Of a stretch of 37,271 nt of DNA, positions 17,497 through 25,322 are shown one piece after another. The position numbers and the translations under genes are program-made. How positions within the stretch are numbered: position 1 is the stretch's first letter; every line of letters starts with the position of its first letter. This DNA comes from Candidatus Terrybacteria bacterium RIFCSPHIGHO2_01_FULL_48_17 (GTDB lineage Bacteria; Patescibacteriota; Minisyncoccia; Terrybacterales; 2-01-FULL-58-14). The stretch covers positions 1 to 37,271 of the forward strand of contig MHSS01000001.1 of the NCBI GenBank assembly GCA_001822835.1, written 5' to 3'. The notes under the pieces were generated by a model. That model made no database searches. It saw nothing but the letters and a program-made list of their open reading frames with translations, and was not told where the DNA came from.

Positions 17497-18270
17497 TCAA
17501 TACAATGAAGTTTCATCCTCATCCTCTTCTTCCGCCAGATTTCCCAAAAGCATCTTTTGCAGCCGCCTGCTGAAAATTGCGACAAACACCACAAAAAGGA
17601 TAAAACCGGTAAACATGGTAAGCGCAGCAACAATGCGCCCCAAAAATGTCTGGGGCACGAGATCCCCGTAACCTACCGTTGTCAAAGTTACCAACGCCCA
17701 CCACATACCTTGCGGTATATCGGTAAATTTCGTCCTCGGAACACCGCCTTCGGCAAGAAACACGAGCGTTCCGGAAATGACAACGACAGAAAACATGGCA
17801 AAAAATGCGATTTCGAGTGCACGCCACGGCACCACGCGCGCCACCCCTTGCCGCTGCGCCGTATACGGAATAAGTTTTAAAACTCGTACCACCCGCAACA
17901 GCCGCAACACTCGCACCACCCGCAGCACCAACAATGAATGTAGCGGCAAAAACGACGCAAAAAATAATGCAAGGTACGTCGGCAAGATTGCCATCAAATC
18001 AATAAGCCCGAAAAAACTCAAAATATACGCCGCCTTATCTTTTGCTAAATAAACGTAAATAAGATATTCAACCGTAAATATGGCAACAATGGCCAATTCG
18101 CTGATATGAAAAAGGTTAGTATAGCGTTCGTAAAGACCTTCAACTGATTCGGTCGCAATCAAAATAACCGATAAAACAATAATTACCGCCAATATGTCCT
18201 GCACCGCATGATAAATCCGCGAAGTCCTCTCCTGAAACGCGATTTGTAAATAATGATTTATTGTGCTCAT
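17497..18270 (-). CDS. Voltage-gated potassium channel-like protein
   Basis: S4-like LRVVRVLRLLRVVRVLKLI and selectivity filter TLTTVGYGDLVPQT. Confidence 0.92.
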   Translation of the reverse strand: MSTINHYLQIAFQERTSRIYHAVQDILAVIIVLSVILIATESVEGLYERYTNLFHISELAIVAIFTVEYLIYVYLAKDKAAYILSFFGLIDLMAILPTYLALFFASFLPLHSLLVLRVVRVLRLLRVVRVLKLIPYTAQRQGVARVVPWRALEIAFFAMFSVVVISGTLVFLAEGGVPRTKFTDIPQGMWWALVTLTTVGYGDLVPQTFLGRIVAALTMFTGFILFVVFVAIFSRRLQKMLLGNLAEEEDEDETSLY

Positions 18271-18287
18271 AAATAAGTATTTGGGAA

Positions 18288-18362
18288 TGGTCCCAGCGGG
18301 ATTCGAACCCGCGTACCGAGCTTGAAAAGCTCGTGTCCTAGACCGGGCTAGACGATGGGACC
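18288..18362 (-). tRNA. tRNA-Glu (anticodon UUC), CCA not encoded
   Basis: GGTCCCATCGTCTAGCCCGGTCTAGGACACGAGCTTTTCAAGCTCGGTACGCGGGTTCGAATCCCGCTGGGACCA: 7-bp acceptor stem, T-arm GCGGG-TTCGAAT-CCCGC, loop TTTTCAA. Confidence 0.95.
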
Positions 18363-18406
18363 AACACTATCATTACTTTACGCTGTTTTTCTTTTTCTAC
18401 CAATAC

Positions 18407-18435
18407 TTGACACAAAAATCAATATATGCTATAGA
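18407..18435 (+). promoter_or_regulatory. Near-consensus promoter TTGACA-N17-TATAGA with extended -10 (TGC)
   Basis: TTGACA 18407-18412, TGC-TATAGA 18427-18435. Confidence 0.82.
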
Positions 18436-18479
18436 TTATCTGAGTTGTTTGAAATAGAAAAATGAAAGGAGGGTTTCCG

Positions 18480-19295
18480 ATGTTCGCACGAAAATTTGCG
18501 TGGGCGCTTGGTGTCATCGCATTCTTTACGACATATCCGTTTGGTGTTATTCCCGCTATTTTCTCGGGTTATTTCCGAAAACGGCTTGTTTCAAGGATAA
18601 AAACGTTTGGATATATCATCCGCCGTGCCGATAAATCTCGCGGGAAACGGACGCCTTATTGCTCGGAAGAAAAAGAGGATCTGCTTGAGCAGCTCTGGAT
18701 TCTGGTATTTAACGGTTTTAAAGAAGTCGCCGCCGCATTTGTTGCTGGAATAGTTGTGGTACTTCTCGCTTTTTTTGTTTTCGCGGTAGTGCAACCCACA
18801 TTCAATCTCGGTGACACCACGAGTCCGCAACCTGTTCAGACGCTTCCGACACCAGAAACGACACTGCGGAGCACCGAACGGGAACAGTTCATGAAAGATT
18901 ATGGTCCGTGGCTCTCAACCGAAGATGCGCTTGCGCTACGAAAAACATTCGGGGTTCGCAACCTCGCGTTAGTGAACACTAACGGCGGCGTGGTCTATTC
19001 TGAAAACACTTTTGCGTTCCTTGGGGAAGAACCTTGGAAACCGATGCGACCGCCAGAAGTTGTATCACTCCGCATAGATGAGACCCGCGTAACATTTGCA
19101 ACGAATGCAGGACGCGAAATCACGCTTAATGTCTCGCAGCCGTTTGTATTCGAAGGAAGGGTAGAAATTGTGTATCTTATTGACGAACAAGGCGAGCTTT
19201 ACGGGGCAAAGCTCGACCAATTGATGCCGTATAGGGCCGCACAGTCACACGACCCCGCCATAGCCCCAAACCCAGATCTTAGCGTCGGAAGATAA
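18480..19295 (+). CDS. Uncharacterised membrane protein (operon gene 1)
   Basis: AAAGGAGGGTTTCCG-ATG; N-terminal hydrophobic segment, a second TM (EVAAAFVAGIVVVLLAFFVFAVV), then a soluble C-terminal domain. Confidence 0.75.
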   Translation: MFARKFAWALGVIAFFTTYPFGVIPAIFSGYFRKRLVSRIKTFGYIIRRADKSRGKRTPYCSEEKEDLLEQLWILVFNGFKEVAAAFVAGIVVVLLAFFVFAVVQPTFNLGDTTSPQPVQTLPTPETTLRSTEREQFMKDYGPWLSTEDALALRKTFGVRNLALVNTNGGVVYSENTFAFLGEEPWKPMRPPEVVSLRIDETRVTFATNAGREITLNVSQPFVFEGRVEIVYLIDEQGELYGAKLDQLMPYRAAQSHDPAIAPNPDLSVGR

Positions 19296-19312
19296 AAAGG
19301 AAAGGAGACCTA

Positions 19313-21112
19313 ATGGACGCATTCATCAGTGGGGCATTCATGGCCCTTGTCATCACCGCGATCTTCGGATTGGGTGACGTACTGCTGCGATTCCGCTATA
19401 CCACAACTGGTTTCGTCGTTACGTTTATCACAAGCGTGATCACATTCTTCACGTTGGTGCTCGTAAACTATCTAATCCTGTACTTTGTGCGGCCACCGAT
19501 AACCGGACCCATGCACGGGTACATCTGGACAGCGTTCCCGATGCTCGTTGCATTGATCATATTTGTCGTGAGCAACTCGCTGTTGGCGGGAAGCGAAGGA
19601 GGAATGGGCAACTTCAGCCTCTTCCCGATCGTCGTTACCCTAGGTCTTATCTCGCTTGGTTGCTTTTGGTGGAGAGAAACGCTGTTCGTACCATTCGGCG
19701 GTGGAGAAGCAAAGCAGCTTGCCGGTCTTGTCAAAGTCATTGAGATGGGACCGGAAGATTACCCGGATACCGATCCAAACCATATCGTCACGGTCTCGGA
19801 AGAGAACGCGACGTTTAAAGCAAACCAAGTTATCGCCAAAGAAACCGACGCCAAAGGCCGAAATCTGGGATCGATATATAATGTGGGCAAACCGGAGATT
19901 CAATCGATCAACGGGCACCTGTACTGGGTATCGGACCTTGAGTTCGGCGGCTGGCGGCTTTGGATGCAAGTTGACCAGGTGGCCCCCGGCTATATCCTCG
20001 TTGATGCAGAAGATCCGACCGTAGACCCACAACTTCGTCTCGGCTTCAAAATGAAATGTACGCCATCTGCATTCCTTGGAAGCAAACTGCAGCGCTTTCT
20101 CTATTCCCACGGTTATTCATCTTACAATGTAGACGGCATTACGATAGAGATCGACGACGAATTCAAGCCGTGGTACACCGCCTCGCTCAATAGGCCACTC
20201 GTTCACACGTCCGGAAACGTTCCTGTCGCCATGATCGTGGCAGATCCGGAAACCTGTGAGGTAACGCGGTATCCCCTAAACCAAATCCCTGAGTGGGTGG
20301 ATCGCGTCTACTCACAAGCAACCGTCACGAAGATAATGAACTGGTGGGGTGAATGGAACTCAGCGCCTTGGAAAATTCTGTGGGGCCACACGCCTGCAGG
20401 ACGTACCAAGGTTGCAATTGATCCAATTCCTGTCTATACGCGAAGCGGACATCCCCATTGGCAAGTTATTATGACTTCCCAGCAAGACGATTCCTCGATA
20501 GTAAGTATCGTGCTTTTTGACGGGCGATCGAACATCGCGCGCCTTTATCCGGTCCTTTCCGGAACGCCAGTTGAGGAAGCGGTGCTTAAGGCATTTCGCT
20601 CGACTAAGGAAACGGTCAAACACTTTGAACCCAAGCATCTTTCGATGCATAAAATTTATGGGGAGCCGACGTGGGTTGTAAGCTATGTGCCTCCAGTTGA
20701 TGCGCAGGATGGTGTTCCGGGTGAACCCTTTCAAGGCATTGGATTGCTTAATGCAAAGGATGTTGATGGTGCTAACGTAATATTTGCGCCAACGCTCAGA
20801 CGAGCGCTTGATCTTTATCGACAATTCCTTGCCCGCGGCAGCTTCAAAGACGAAGCAGAAGAGAATAGAACCACCCAAAGCATCGAGGGTACTATCGCTG
20901 CCATTACCCAACAGACCATCGATGGCAATACCGACTACCTCATTTTGCTCAAAGGCGATTCCGAACGCGTCTATAAGGCCTTGGCTGAAAAGAGCGTTGA
21001 GCTTGCATTTGCTAAGGCCGGAGATCGGGTCGTGATACAATTCTTCGACGTCGGCTTAAACCCTGTCGATATCGTCGGATTCAACGATCTTGATCTTCCA
21101 ATAGTACCTTAA
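19313..21112 (+). CDS. Uncharacterised large membrane protein with about 4 N-terminal TM segments and a soluble C-terminal region (599 aa)
   Basis: AAAGGAGACCTA-ATG; TM segments MALVITAIFGLGDVLL, FVVTFITSVITFFTLVLVNYLILYF, AFPMLVALIIFVVSNSLL, LFPIVVTLGLISLGCFWW. Confidence 0.8.
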   Translation: MDAFISGAFMALVITAIFGLGDVLLRFRYTTTGFVVTFITSVITFFTLVLVNYLILYFVRPPITGPMHGYIWTAFPMLVALIIFVVSNSLLAGSEGGMGNFSLFPIVVTLGLISLGCFWWRETLFVPFGGGEAKQLAGLVKVIEMGPEDYPDTDPNHIVTVSEENATFKANQVIAKETDAKGRNLGSIYNVGKPEIQSINGHLYWVSDLEFGGWRLWMQVDQVAPGYILVDAEDPTVDPQLRLGFKMKCTPSAFLGSKLQRFLYSHGYSSYNVDGITIEIDDEFKPWYTASLNRPLVHTSGNVPVAMIVADPETCEVTRYPLNQIPEWVDRVYSQATVTKIMNWWGEWNSAPWKILWGHTPAGRTKVAIDPIPVYTRSGHPHWQVIMTSQQDDSSIVSIVLFDGRSNIARLYPVLSGTPVEEAVLKAFRSTKETVKHFEPKHLSMHKIYGEPTWVVSYVPPVDAQDGVPGEPFQGIGLLNAKDVDGANVIFAPTLRRALDLYRQFLARGSFKDEAEENRTTQSIEGTIAAITQQTIDGNTDYLILLKGDSERVYKALAEKSVELAFAKAGDRVVIQFFDVGLNPVDIVGFNDLDLPIVP

Positions 21113-21119
21113 CCACAGC

Positions 21120-21160
21120 ACCACCCGCTTAACGCGGGTGGTTTCCTTTTATTTATATTT
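21120..21160 (+). terminator. Terminator ACCACCCGC-TTAAC-GCGGGTGGT + TTCCTTTTATTT
   Basis: Perfect 9-bp stem with a T-rich tail. Confidence 0.85.
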
Positions 21161-21193
21161 TGCACCAAAAAGAGTATGGTGTAAAAGGCGATT

Positions 21194-22276
21194 ATGAAAA
21201 TTCTTGGTATTGAAACAAGTTGTGATGATACCTGCGCCGCTATTATTAAGGCATCAGGAGGCATCAGGCGGCCGAAATTTAAAGTGTTGAGTAACGTCGT
21301 TTCCTCACAGGTAAAAGTGCACCAAAAATATGGGGGGGTTGTGCCGACGCTTGCGGCGCGGGAACATGCAAAGAATATAAAGCCGGTGGTTAAAAAAGCA
21401 TTTCAGGGTACGGGGTACAGGGTACAGGACATAGATTTAATTGCGGTGACAACGCATCCGGGGCTTTTGCCCGCATTGCTCGTTGGGGTTCATGCGGCAC
21501 GCACCATTGCGTGGTGGCTACATAAACCAATACTCGGCATAAACCATCTGGAAGCACATCTTGTTGCCAATCTGCTTGGCGACAAGAAGAAACAAAATAC
21601 CCCGAACCAGTCGCTTCGCTCCGGTACGGGGCAAGCAAGGAACAAGATACAAACACTTTTTCCGGCGGTTGGGTTGATCGTTTCCGGGGGGCATACGCAG
21701 TTGGTACTGATGCGCGATTTTGGAAAAATGAAAATTATTGGCGAAACGCGCGATGACGCAGCAGGCGAGGCGTTTGATAAAGTTGCGAAAATGCTCGGAT
21801 TACCGTTTCCAGGAGGGCCTCCTGTCGCGGCACTAGCTGCGAAGAAACAAGATACGAGAAGCAAGATACAAATTTCATTGCCGCGGCCGATGATTGATTC
21901 TAATGATTTTGATTTTAGTTTTTCGGGTCTTAAAACCGCAGTACTGTACCTTTTACGCGATAATCCCCAAATACCAAAAACCGATGTTGCCGCATCGTTC
22001 CAGCAAGCGGTTGTTGATGTGCTTACTGCCAAAACCATACGAGCGGCCAAAAAATATAAAGCGAAAACCGTGATGCTTGGAGGCGGCGTTGCTGCAAACC
22101 AAGAACTCCGCCGCCAACTTCGCAGCGCCCTTACAAAATTGGAACCTATACCCTATACCCTATACCCTATCCCCTCATTGGCATTGGACAACGCCGCCAT
22201 GATTGCAGCCACCGCCTATCTTCATTGGCTTAAAGGGGAACGCAACACATGGCAGCAAATAAAAGTTCGCATCTAA
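21194..22276 (+). CDS. tsaD: tRNA threonylcarbamoyladenosine biosynthesis protein TsaD
   Basis: KILGIETSCDDTCAAI, YGGVVPTLAAREH, NHLEAHL, VSGGHTQLV, DDAAGEAFDKVAKMLGLPFPGGP, DFDFSFSGLKTAV, GGGVAANQELR. Confidence 0.97.
   Translation: MKILGIETSCDDTCAAIIKASGGIRRPKFKVLSNVVSSQVKVHQKYGGVVPTLAAREHAKNIKPVVKKAFQGTGYRVQDIDLIAVTTHPGLLPALLVGVHAARTIAWWLHKPILGINHLEAHLVANLLGDKKKQNTPNQSLRSGTGQARNKIQTLFPAVGLIVSGGHTQLVLMRDFGKMKIIGETRDDAAGEAFDKVAKMLGLPFPGGPPVAALAAKKQDTRSKIQISLPRPMIDSNDFDFSFSGLKTAVLYLLRDNPQIPKTDVAASFQQAVVDVLTAKTIRAAKKYKAKTVMLGGGVAANQELRRQLRSALTKLEPIPYTLYPIPSLALDNAAMIAATAYLHWLKGERNTWQQIKVRI
21249..21268 (+). repeat. Perfect 10-bp tandem duplication AGGCATCAGG x2 inside tsaD
   Basis: AGGCATCAGG|AGGCATCAGG|CGG. 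Confidence 0.7.
21404..21429 (+). repeat. Heptamer patch CAGGGTA-CGGGGTA-CAGGGTA-CAGGA inside tsaD
   Basis: Seven-nt period, encodes QGTGYRVQD. Confidence 0.8.
21583..21656 (+). repeat. In-frame insertion in tsaD: heptamer units flanking a palindrome
   Basis: aagaaac aaaatac | CCCCGAACCAGTCGCTTCGCTCCGGTACGGGG | aaggaac aagatac aaacact; encodes KKKQNTPNQSLRSGTGQARNKIQT. Confidence 0.75.
21842..21876 (+). repeat. Heptamer patch aagaaac aagatac gagaagc aagatac aaatttc inside tsaD
   Basis: Five consecutive related 7-mers encoding KKQDTRSKIQI. Confidence 0.8.
22144..22174 (+). repeat. Heptamer patch acctata ccctata ccctata ccctatc inside tsaD
   Basis: Four 7-mers encoding EPIPYTLYPIPS. Confidence 0.85.
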
Positions 22277-22281
22277 AGCAA

Positions 22282-22308
22282 AAGGGGCCAAAAGACCCCT
22301 TGTTTTTT
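22282..22308. terminator. Terminator between convergent tsaD and the 22310 gene
   Basis: AAGGGGCC-AAAA-GACCCCTT-GTTTTTT. Confidence 0.8.
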
Positions 22309-22309
22309 A

Positions 22310-22516
22310 TCAGTAGTCAGAATCGCCCTCGGTAGCCGTACCAAGAAAAAACGCCATGGAAAGCAGTGAGGCGCCCATCATTCCTAATCCAATCAATGCT
22401 ATGACTATCGAAAGCTGGCCAACCCCTGGCACGAAAGCGGAAAACAAACCGCCGAAACCTATAATCATCCCAAGAACTATGCTTGCAAAAGAAAACCTCT
22501 CGACCATCTCTACCAT
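22310..22516 (-). CDS. Small two-TM membrane protein
   Basis: MVEMVERFSFASIVLGMIIGFGGLFSAFVPGVGQLSIVIALIGLGMMGASLLSMAFFLG; begins just after the clpP stop. Confidence 0.6.
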   Translation of the reverse strand: MVEMVERFSFASIVLGMIIGFGGLFSAFVPGVGQLSIVIALIGLGMMGASLLSMAFFLGTATEGDSDY

Positions 22517-22520
22517 CGCT

Positions 22521-23138
22521 TTATTCCCTGCCGCCAATGATCTCATCAATCAAACCGTATTCTTTTGCCTGCTGGGCGTCAAAAAAATGATCGCGGTCGC
22601 AGTCGATAGTAATTTGTTCTAGCGTCTGTCCGGTATGCTTTGCGAGAATCTGCTTCACAATCTGGTTGCGCCGCAAAATTTCCCGGGCAATGATTTCAAT
22701 ATCTTTCGCCTGTCCGCTTGCGCCGCCACGCGCCTGATGAATATGGATGGTGGCGTGGGGCAAAGCATAACGCTTCCCTTTGGCGCCGGCGGAAAGCAAA
22801 ACCGTACCCATTGATGCGGTTTCGCCAACCGCGATCGTCGACACATCGCAGTGTACGAGCTGCATCGTATCGTAAATCGCAAGTCCTGCAGATATTACGC
22901 CGCCGGGCGACTGGATATACATGTGGATATCCTTATCAGGATCTTCTTTATCGAGATAAAGAAGTTGTGCCACGATGATATTTGCGACAAAATCATCGAT
23001 GGGCGTTCCCAAAAATACGATCCGTTCTTTCAATAAAAGCGAAAAAATGTCCCATGCCCTATCTCCTCGCGGGGTTTGTTCAATAATATGGGGAATAGGA
23101 ACGGGAATTCCTTCATTTTTAGGATTCTGTCCGGTCAT
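22521..23138 (-). CDS. clpP: ATP-dependent Clp protease proteolytic subunit
   Basis: [82 protein letters not shown]. Confidence 0.97.
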   Translation of the reverse strand: MTGQNPKNEGIPVPIPHIIEQTPRGDRAWDIFSLLLKERIVFLGTPIDDFVANIIVAQLLYLDKEDPDKDIHMYIQSPGGVISAGLAIYDTMQLVHCDVSTIAVGETASMGTVLLSAGAKGKRYALPHATIHIHQARGGASGQAKDIEIIAREILRRNQIVKQILAKHTGQTLEQITIDCDRDHFFDAQQAKEYGLIDEIIGGRE

Positions 23139-23180
23139 TAGAAACCTCCTTTTGAGTTCACAAAGTGCCTTTATCTTGGC

Positions 23181-23210
23181 ATAATAGTATTAATTACTTA
23201 ATTCTGTCAA
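23181..23210 (-). promoter_or_regulatory. Promoter for clpP: TTGACA-N18-TATTAT (minus strand)
   Basis: Plus-strand TGTCAA at 23205-23210 and ATAATA at 23181-23186. Confidence 0.7.
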
Positions 23211-23217
23211 TTCAATC

Positions 23218-25302
23218 ATGGAACTCCCCAAGGCCTATAACCCAATGCAAACAGAGGAGAAAATATACCGGATTTGGGAAAAATCCGGGTTTTTCAACCC
23301 GGACAACCTTCCCGGAAAAAGACGAGAGAATTTCGTGGTCATGATGCCGCCCCCCAATATCACGGGTTCGCTGCATCTTGGACATGCGCTGGAAGCCGCG
23401 GCAACGGATTGTTTAATACGCATGAAACGTATGCAGGGATATCGTACGCTTTATTTCCCGGGAACTGACCATGCGGGCATTGCGACTCAAAATAAAGTGG
23501 AAAAGGAACTAAAAAAAGAAGGGCTTGGGCGACACGATCTTGGACGAGAAAAATTTCTTGAGCGCGTCTGGACGTGGCGTGAAAAGTATGGGGGCATTAT
23601 TTTGGAACAATTCAAAAAATTGGGAACGTCTGCCGATTGGTCGCGCCAGCGCTTTACCATGGATAAAGAGTATGTGAAAGCGGTTGAGGCAGCTTTCATG
23701 CATTACTACGACAAAGGGTGGATCTATAAAGGCGAGCGCGTTGTGCATTTTTGCACACGCTGCGCAACTTCGCTTTCGGATCTTGAATTGGAATATAAAG
23801 AAGAACAAGGGAAGCTTTGGTATATCAAATATCCAATCGGGGGTCAGAGGTCAGAAGTCGGCAATCAGTATATTGTCGTGGCTACGACAAGACCGGAAAC
23901 AATGCTAGGCGATACCGCAGTTGCGGTGCATCCCGATGATACTCGTTATAAAGCTCTAATTGGAAAAACCGTGGAATTGCCGCTGGCGGAACGCATCATT
24001 CCTATCATTGCAGATACCGCGGTTGAACAGGAATTTGGCACCGGAGCGGTGAAGGTGACACCAGCGCACGATTTTATAGATGCAAATATAGGAGAACGGC
24101 ACGAACTCTCGCGCATCAAAATAATCGGAGAAGATGGACGAATAACTCCTGAAGCTCCGAAAAAATATCACGGAATGAAAGTTAAAGAAGCGCGCGAAAC
24201 AGTTGTAGAAGATCTTACTGTTAAGGGATTTCTTGAAAAAACTGAGGATTATACCCATAACGTAGCAATCTGTTACCGTTGCGAAACGCCAATTGAACCC
24301 CTTCCCTCTCCCCAATGGTTTTTAAAGATGAAGGAGCTTACGCAAACGGCAAAAAGGGCATATCAATCGGGGCGCGTGCGCATCGCTCCAGAACGGTTCC
24401 GGCAAGTTGCAATCGAGTGGCTGGATAATGAACGCGATTGGTGTATTTCAAGGCAGCTATGGTGGGGACACCAAATACCAATTCCGGGGGAAAAGGACGT
24501 ACTGGATACGTGGTTTTCGTCCGCATTATGGCCGTTTGCAACTCTGGGGTGGCCGGAAAAAACCAAGGGCCTTGAAACCTATTACCCGACACAATGGATG
24601 ACGTGTGCACGAGAAATCCTCAACCTTTGGATCGAACGCATGGTGTTTTCTGGCCTTGAGTTTATGGGAAAGGAACCGTATGCCGAGATATGGATTCACC
24701 CGACCGTGCTTACAAAAGAAGGGAAACGGATGTCGAAATCACTTGGCACGGGCATTGATCCGCTTGAGCTTATCCGACAATACGGCGCAGACGCCATACG
24801 GTTTGGGCTTTTATGGCAAATTACGGGCTTACAGGACATAAAGTTTGATGAATCAGCCCTTATTGCCGGAAAAAAATTCCTCAATAAAATCTGGAATGCA
24901 GCCAGATTTGTATTGCACCATACTGAAAAAATATCTATTCCGGAAACTCCACCGATAAGCGAACATAAAGAAGATCAAAAAATCCTGGCGTCTTTAAACG
25001 TGCACATCAGCCGTGTAGAAAAAGAGATCGCTATACTTCGATTTGGTCAGGCACTTGAAATTTTCTATTCGTTCTTTTGGCATGAGTTTTGCGACGAATA
25101 TCTTGAACATGCTAAACAGCGCACAGATGTTGCTGCAAAAGAAACGCTTCTATGGGTGCTTACGACATCTCTTAAGATATTGCATCCATTTATCCCTTTT
25201 ATCACGGAAGAGTTGTGGGGAATATTACCGCACGGCAACAAACCATCTTTGCTTATGGTTGCCGAATGGCCTGCCAGTTCGAATTTAGAAATTAGAGATT
25301 AG
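23218..25302 (+). CDS. valS: Valine--tRNA ligase (compact, 694 aa)
   Basis: PPPNITGSLHLGHAL (HIGH), VVATTRPETMLGD (editing), WCISRQLWWGHQIP, DVLDTWFSSALWPF, EGKRMSKSLGTGIDPLELI (KMSKS). Confidence 0.95.
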   Translation: MELPKAYNPMQTEEKIYRIWEKSGFFNPDNLPGKRRENFVVMMPPPNITGSLHLGHALEAAATDCLIRMKRMQGYRTLYFPGTDHAGIATQNKVEKELKKEGLGRHDLGREKFLERVWTWREKYGGIILEQFKKLGTSADWSRQRFTMDKEYVKAVEAAFMHYYDKGWIYKGERVVHFCTRCATSLSDLELEYKEEQGKLWYIKYPIGGQRSEVGNQYIVVATTRPETMLGDTAVAVHPDDTRYKALIGKTVELPLAERIIPIIADTAVEQEFGTGAVKVTPAHDFIDANIGERHELSRIKIIGEDGRITPEAPKKYHGMKVKEARETVVEDLTVKGFLEKTEDYTHNVAICYRCETPIEPLPSPQWFLKMKELTQTAKRAYQSGRVRIAPERFRQVAIEWLDNERDWCISRQLWWGHQIPIPGEKDVLDTWFSSALWPFATLGWPEKTKGLETYYPTQWMTCAREILNLWIERMVFSGLEFMGKEPYAEIWIHPTVLTKEGKRMSKSLGTGIDPLELIRQYGADAIRFGLLWQITGLQDIKFDESALIAGKKFLNKIWNAARFVLHHTEKISIPETPPISEHKEDQKILASLNVHISRVEKEIAILRFGQALEIFYSFFWHEFCDEYLEHAKQRTDVAAKETLLWVLTTSLKILHPFIPFITEELWGILPHGNKPSLLMVAEWPASSNLEIRD
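23842..23869 (+). repeat. Heptamer patch ggtcaga ggtcaga agtcggc aatcagt inside valS
   Basis: Four related 7-mers encoding GGQRSEVGNQ. Confidence 0.75.
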
Positions 25303-25315
25303 AAATTAGAGATTC
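25281..25315 (+). repeat. Heptamer patch gaattta gaaatta gagatta gaaatta gagattc spanning the valS stop codon
   Basis: Five related 7-mers; the valS C-terminus NLEIRD* is encoded by the repeat. Confidence 0.88.
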
Positions 25316-25322
25316 CCACCAT

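Noticed and set aside
20360-21040. 226-aa minus-strand ORF
   Set aside because: Antisense to the 599-aa gene, which has an SD, promoter and terminator.
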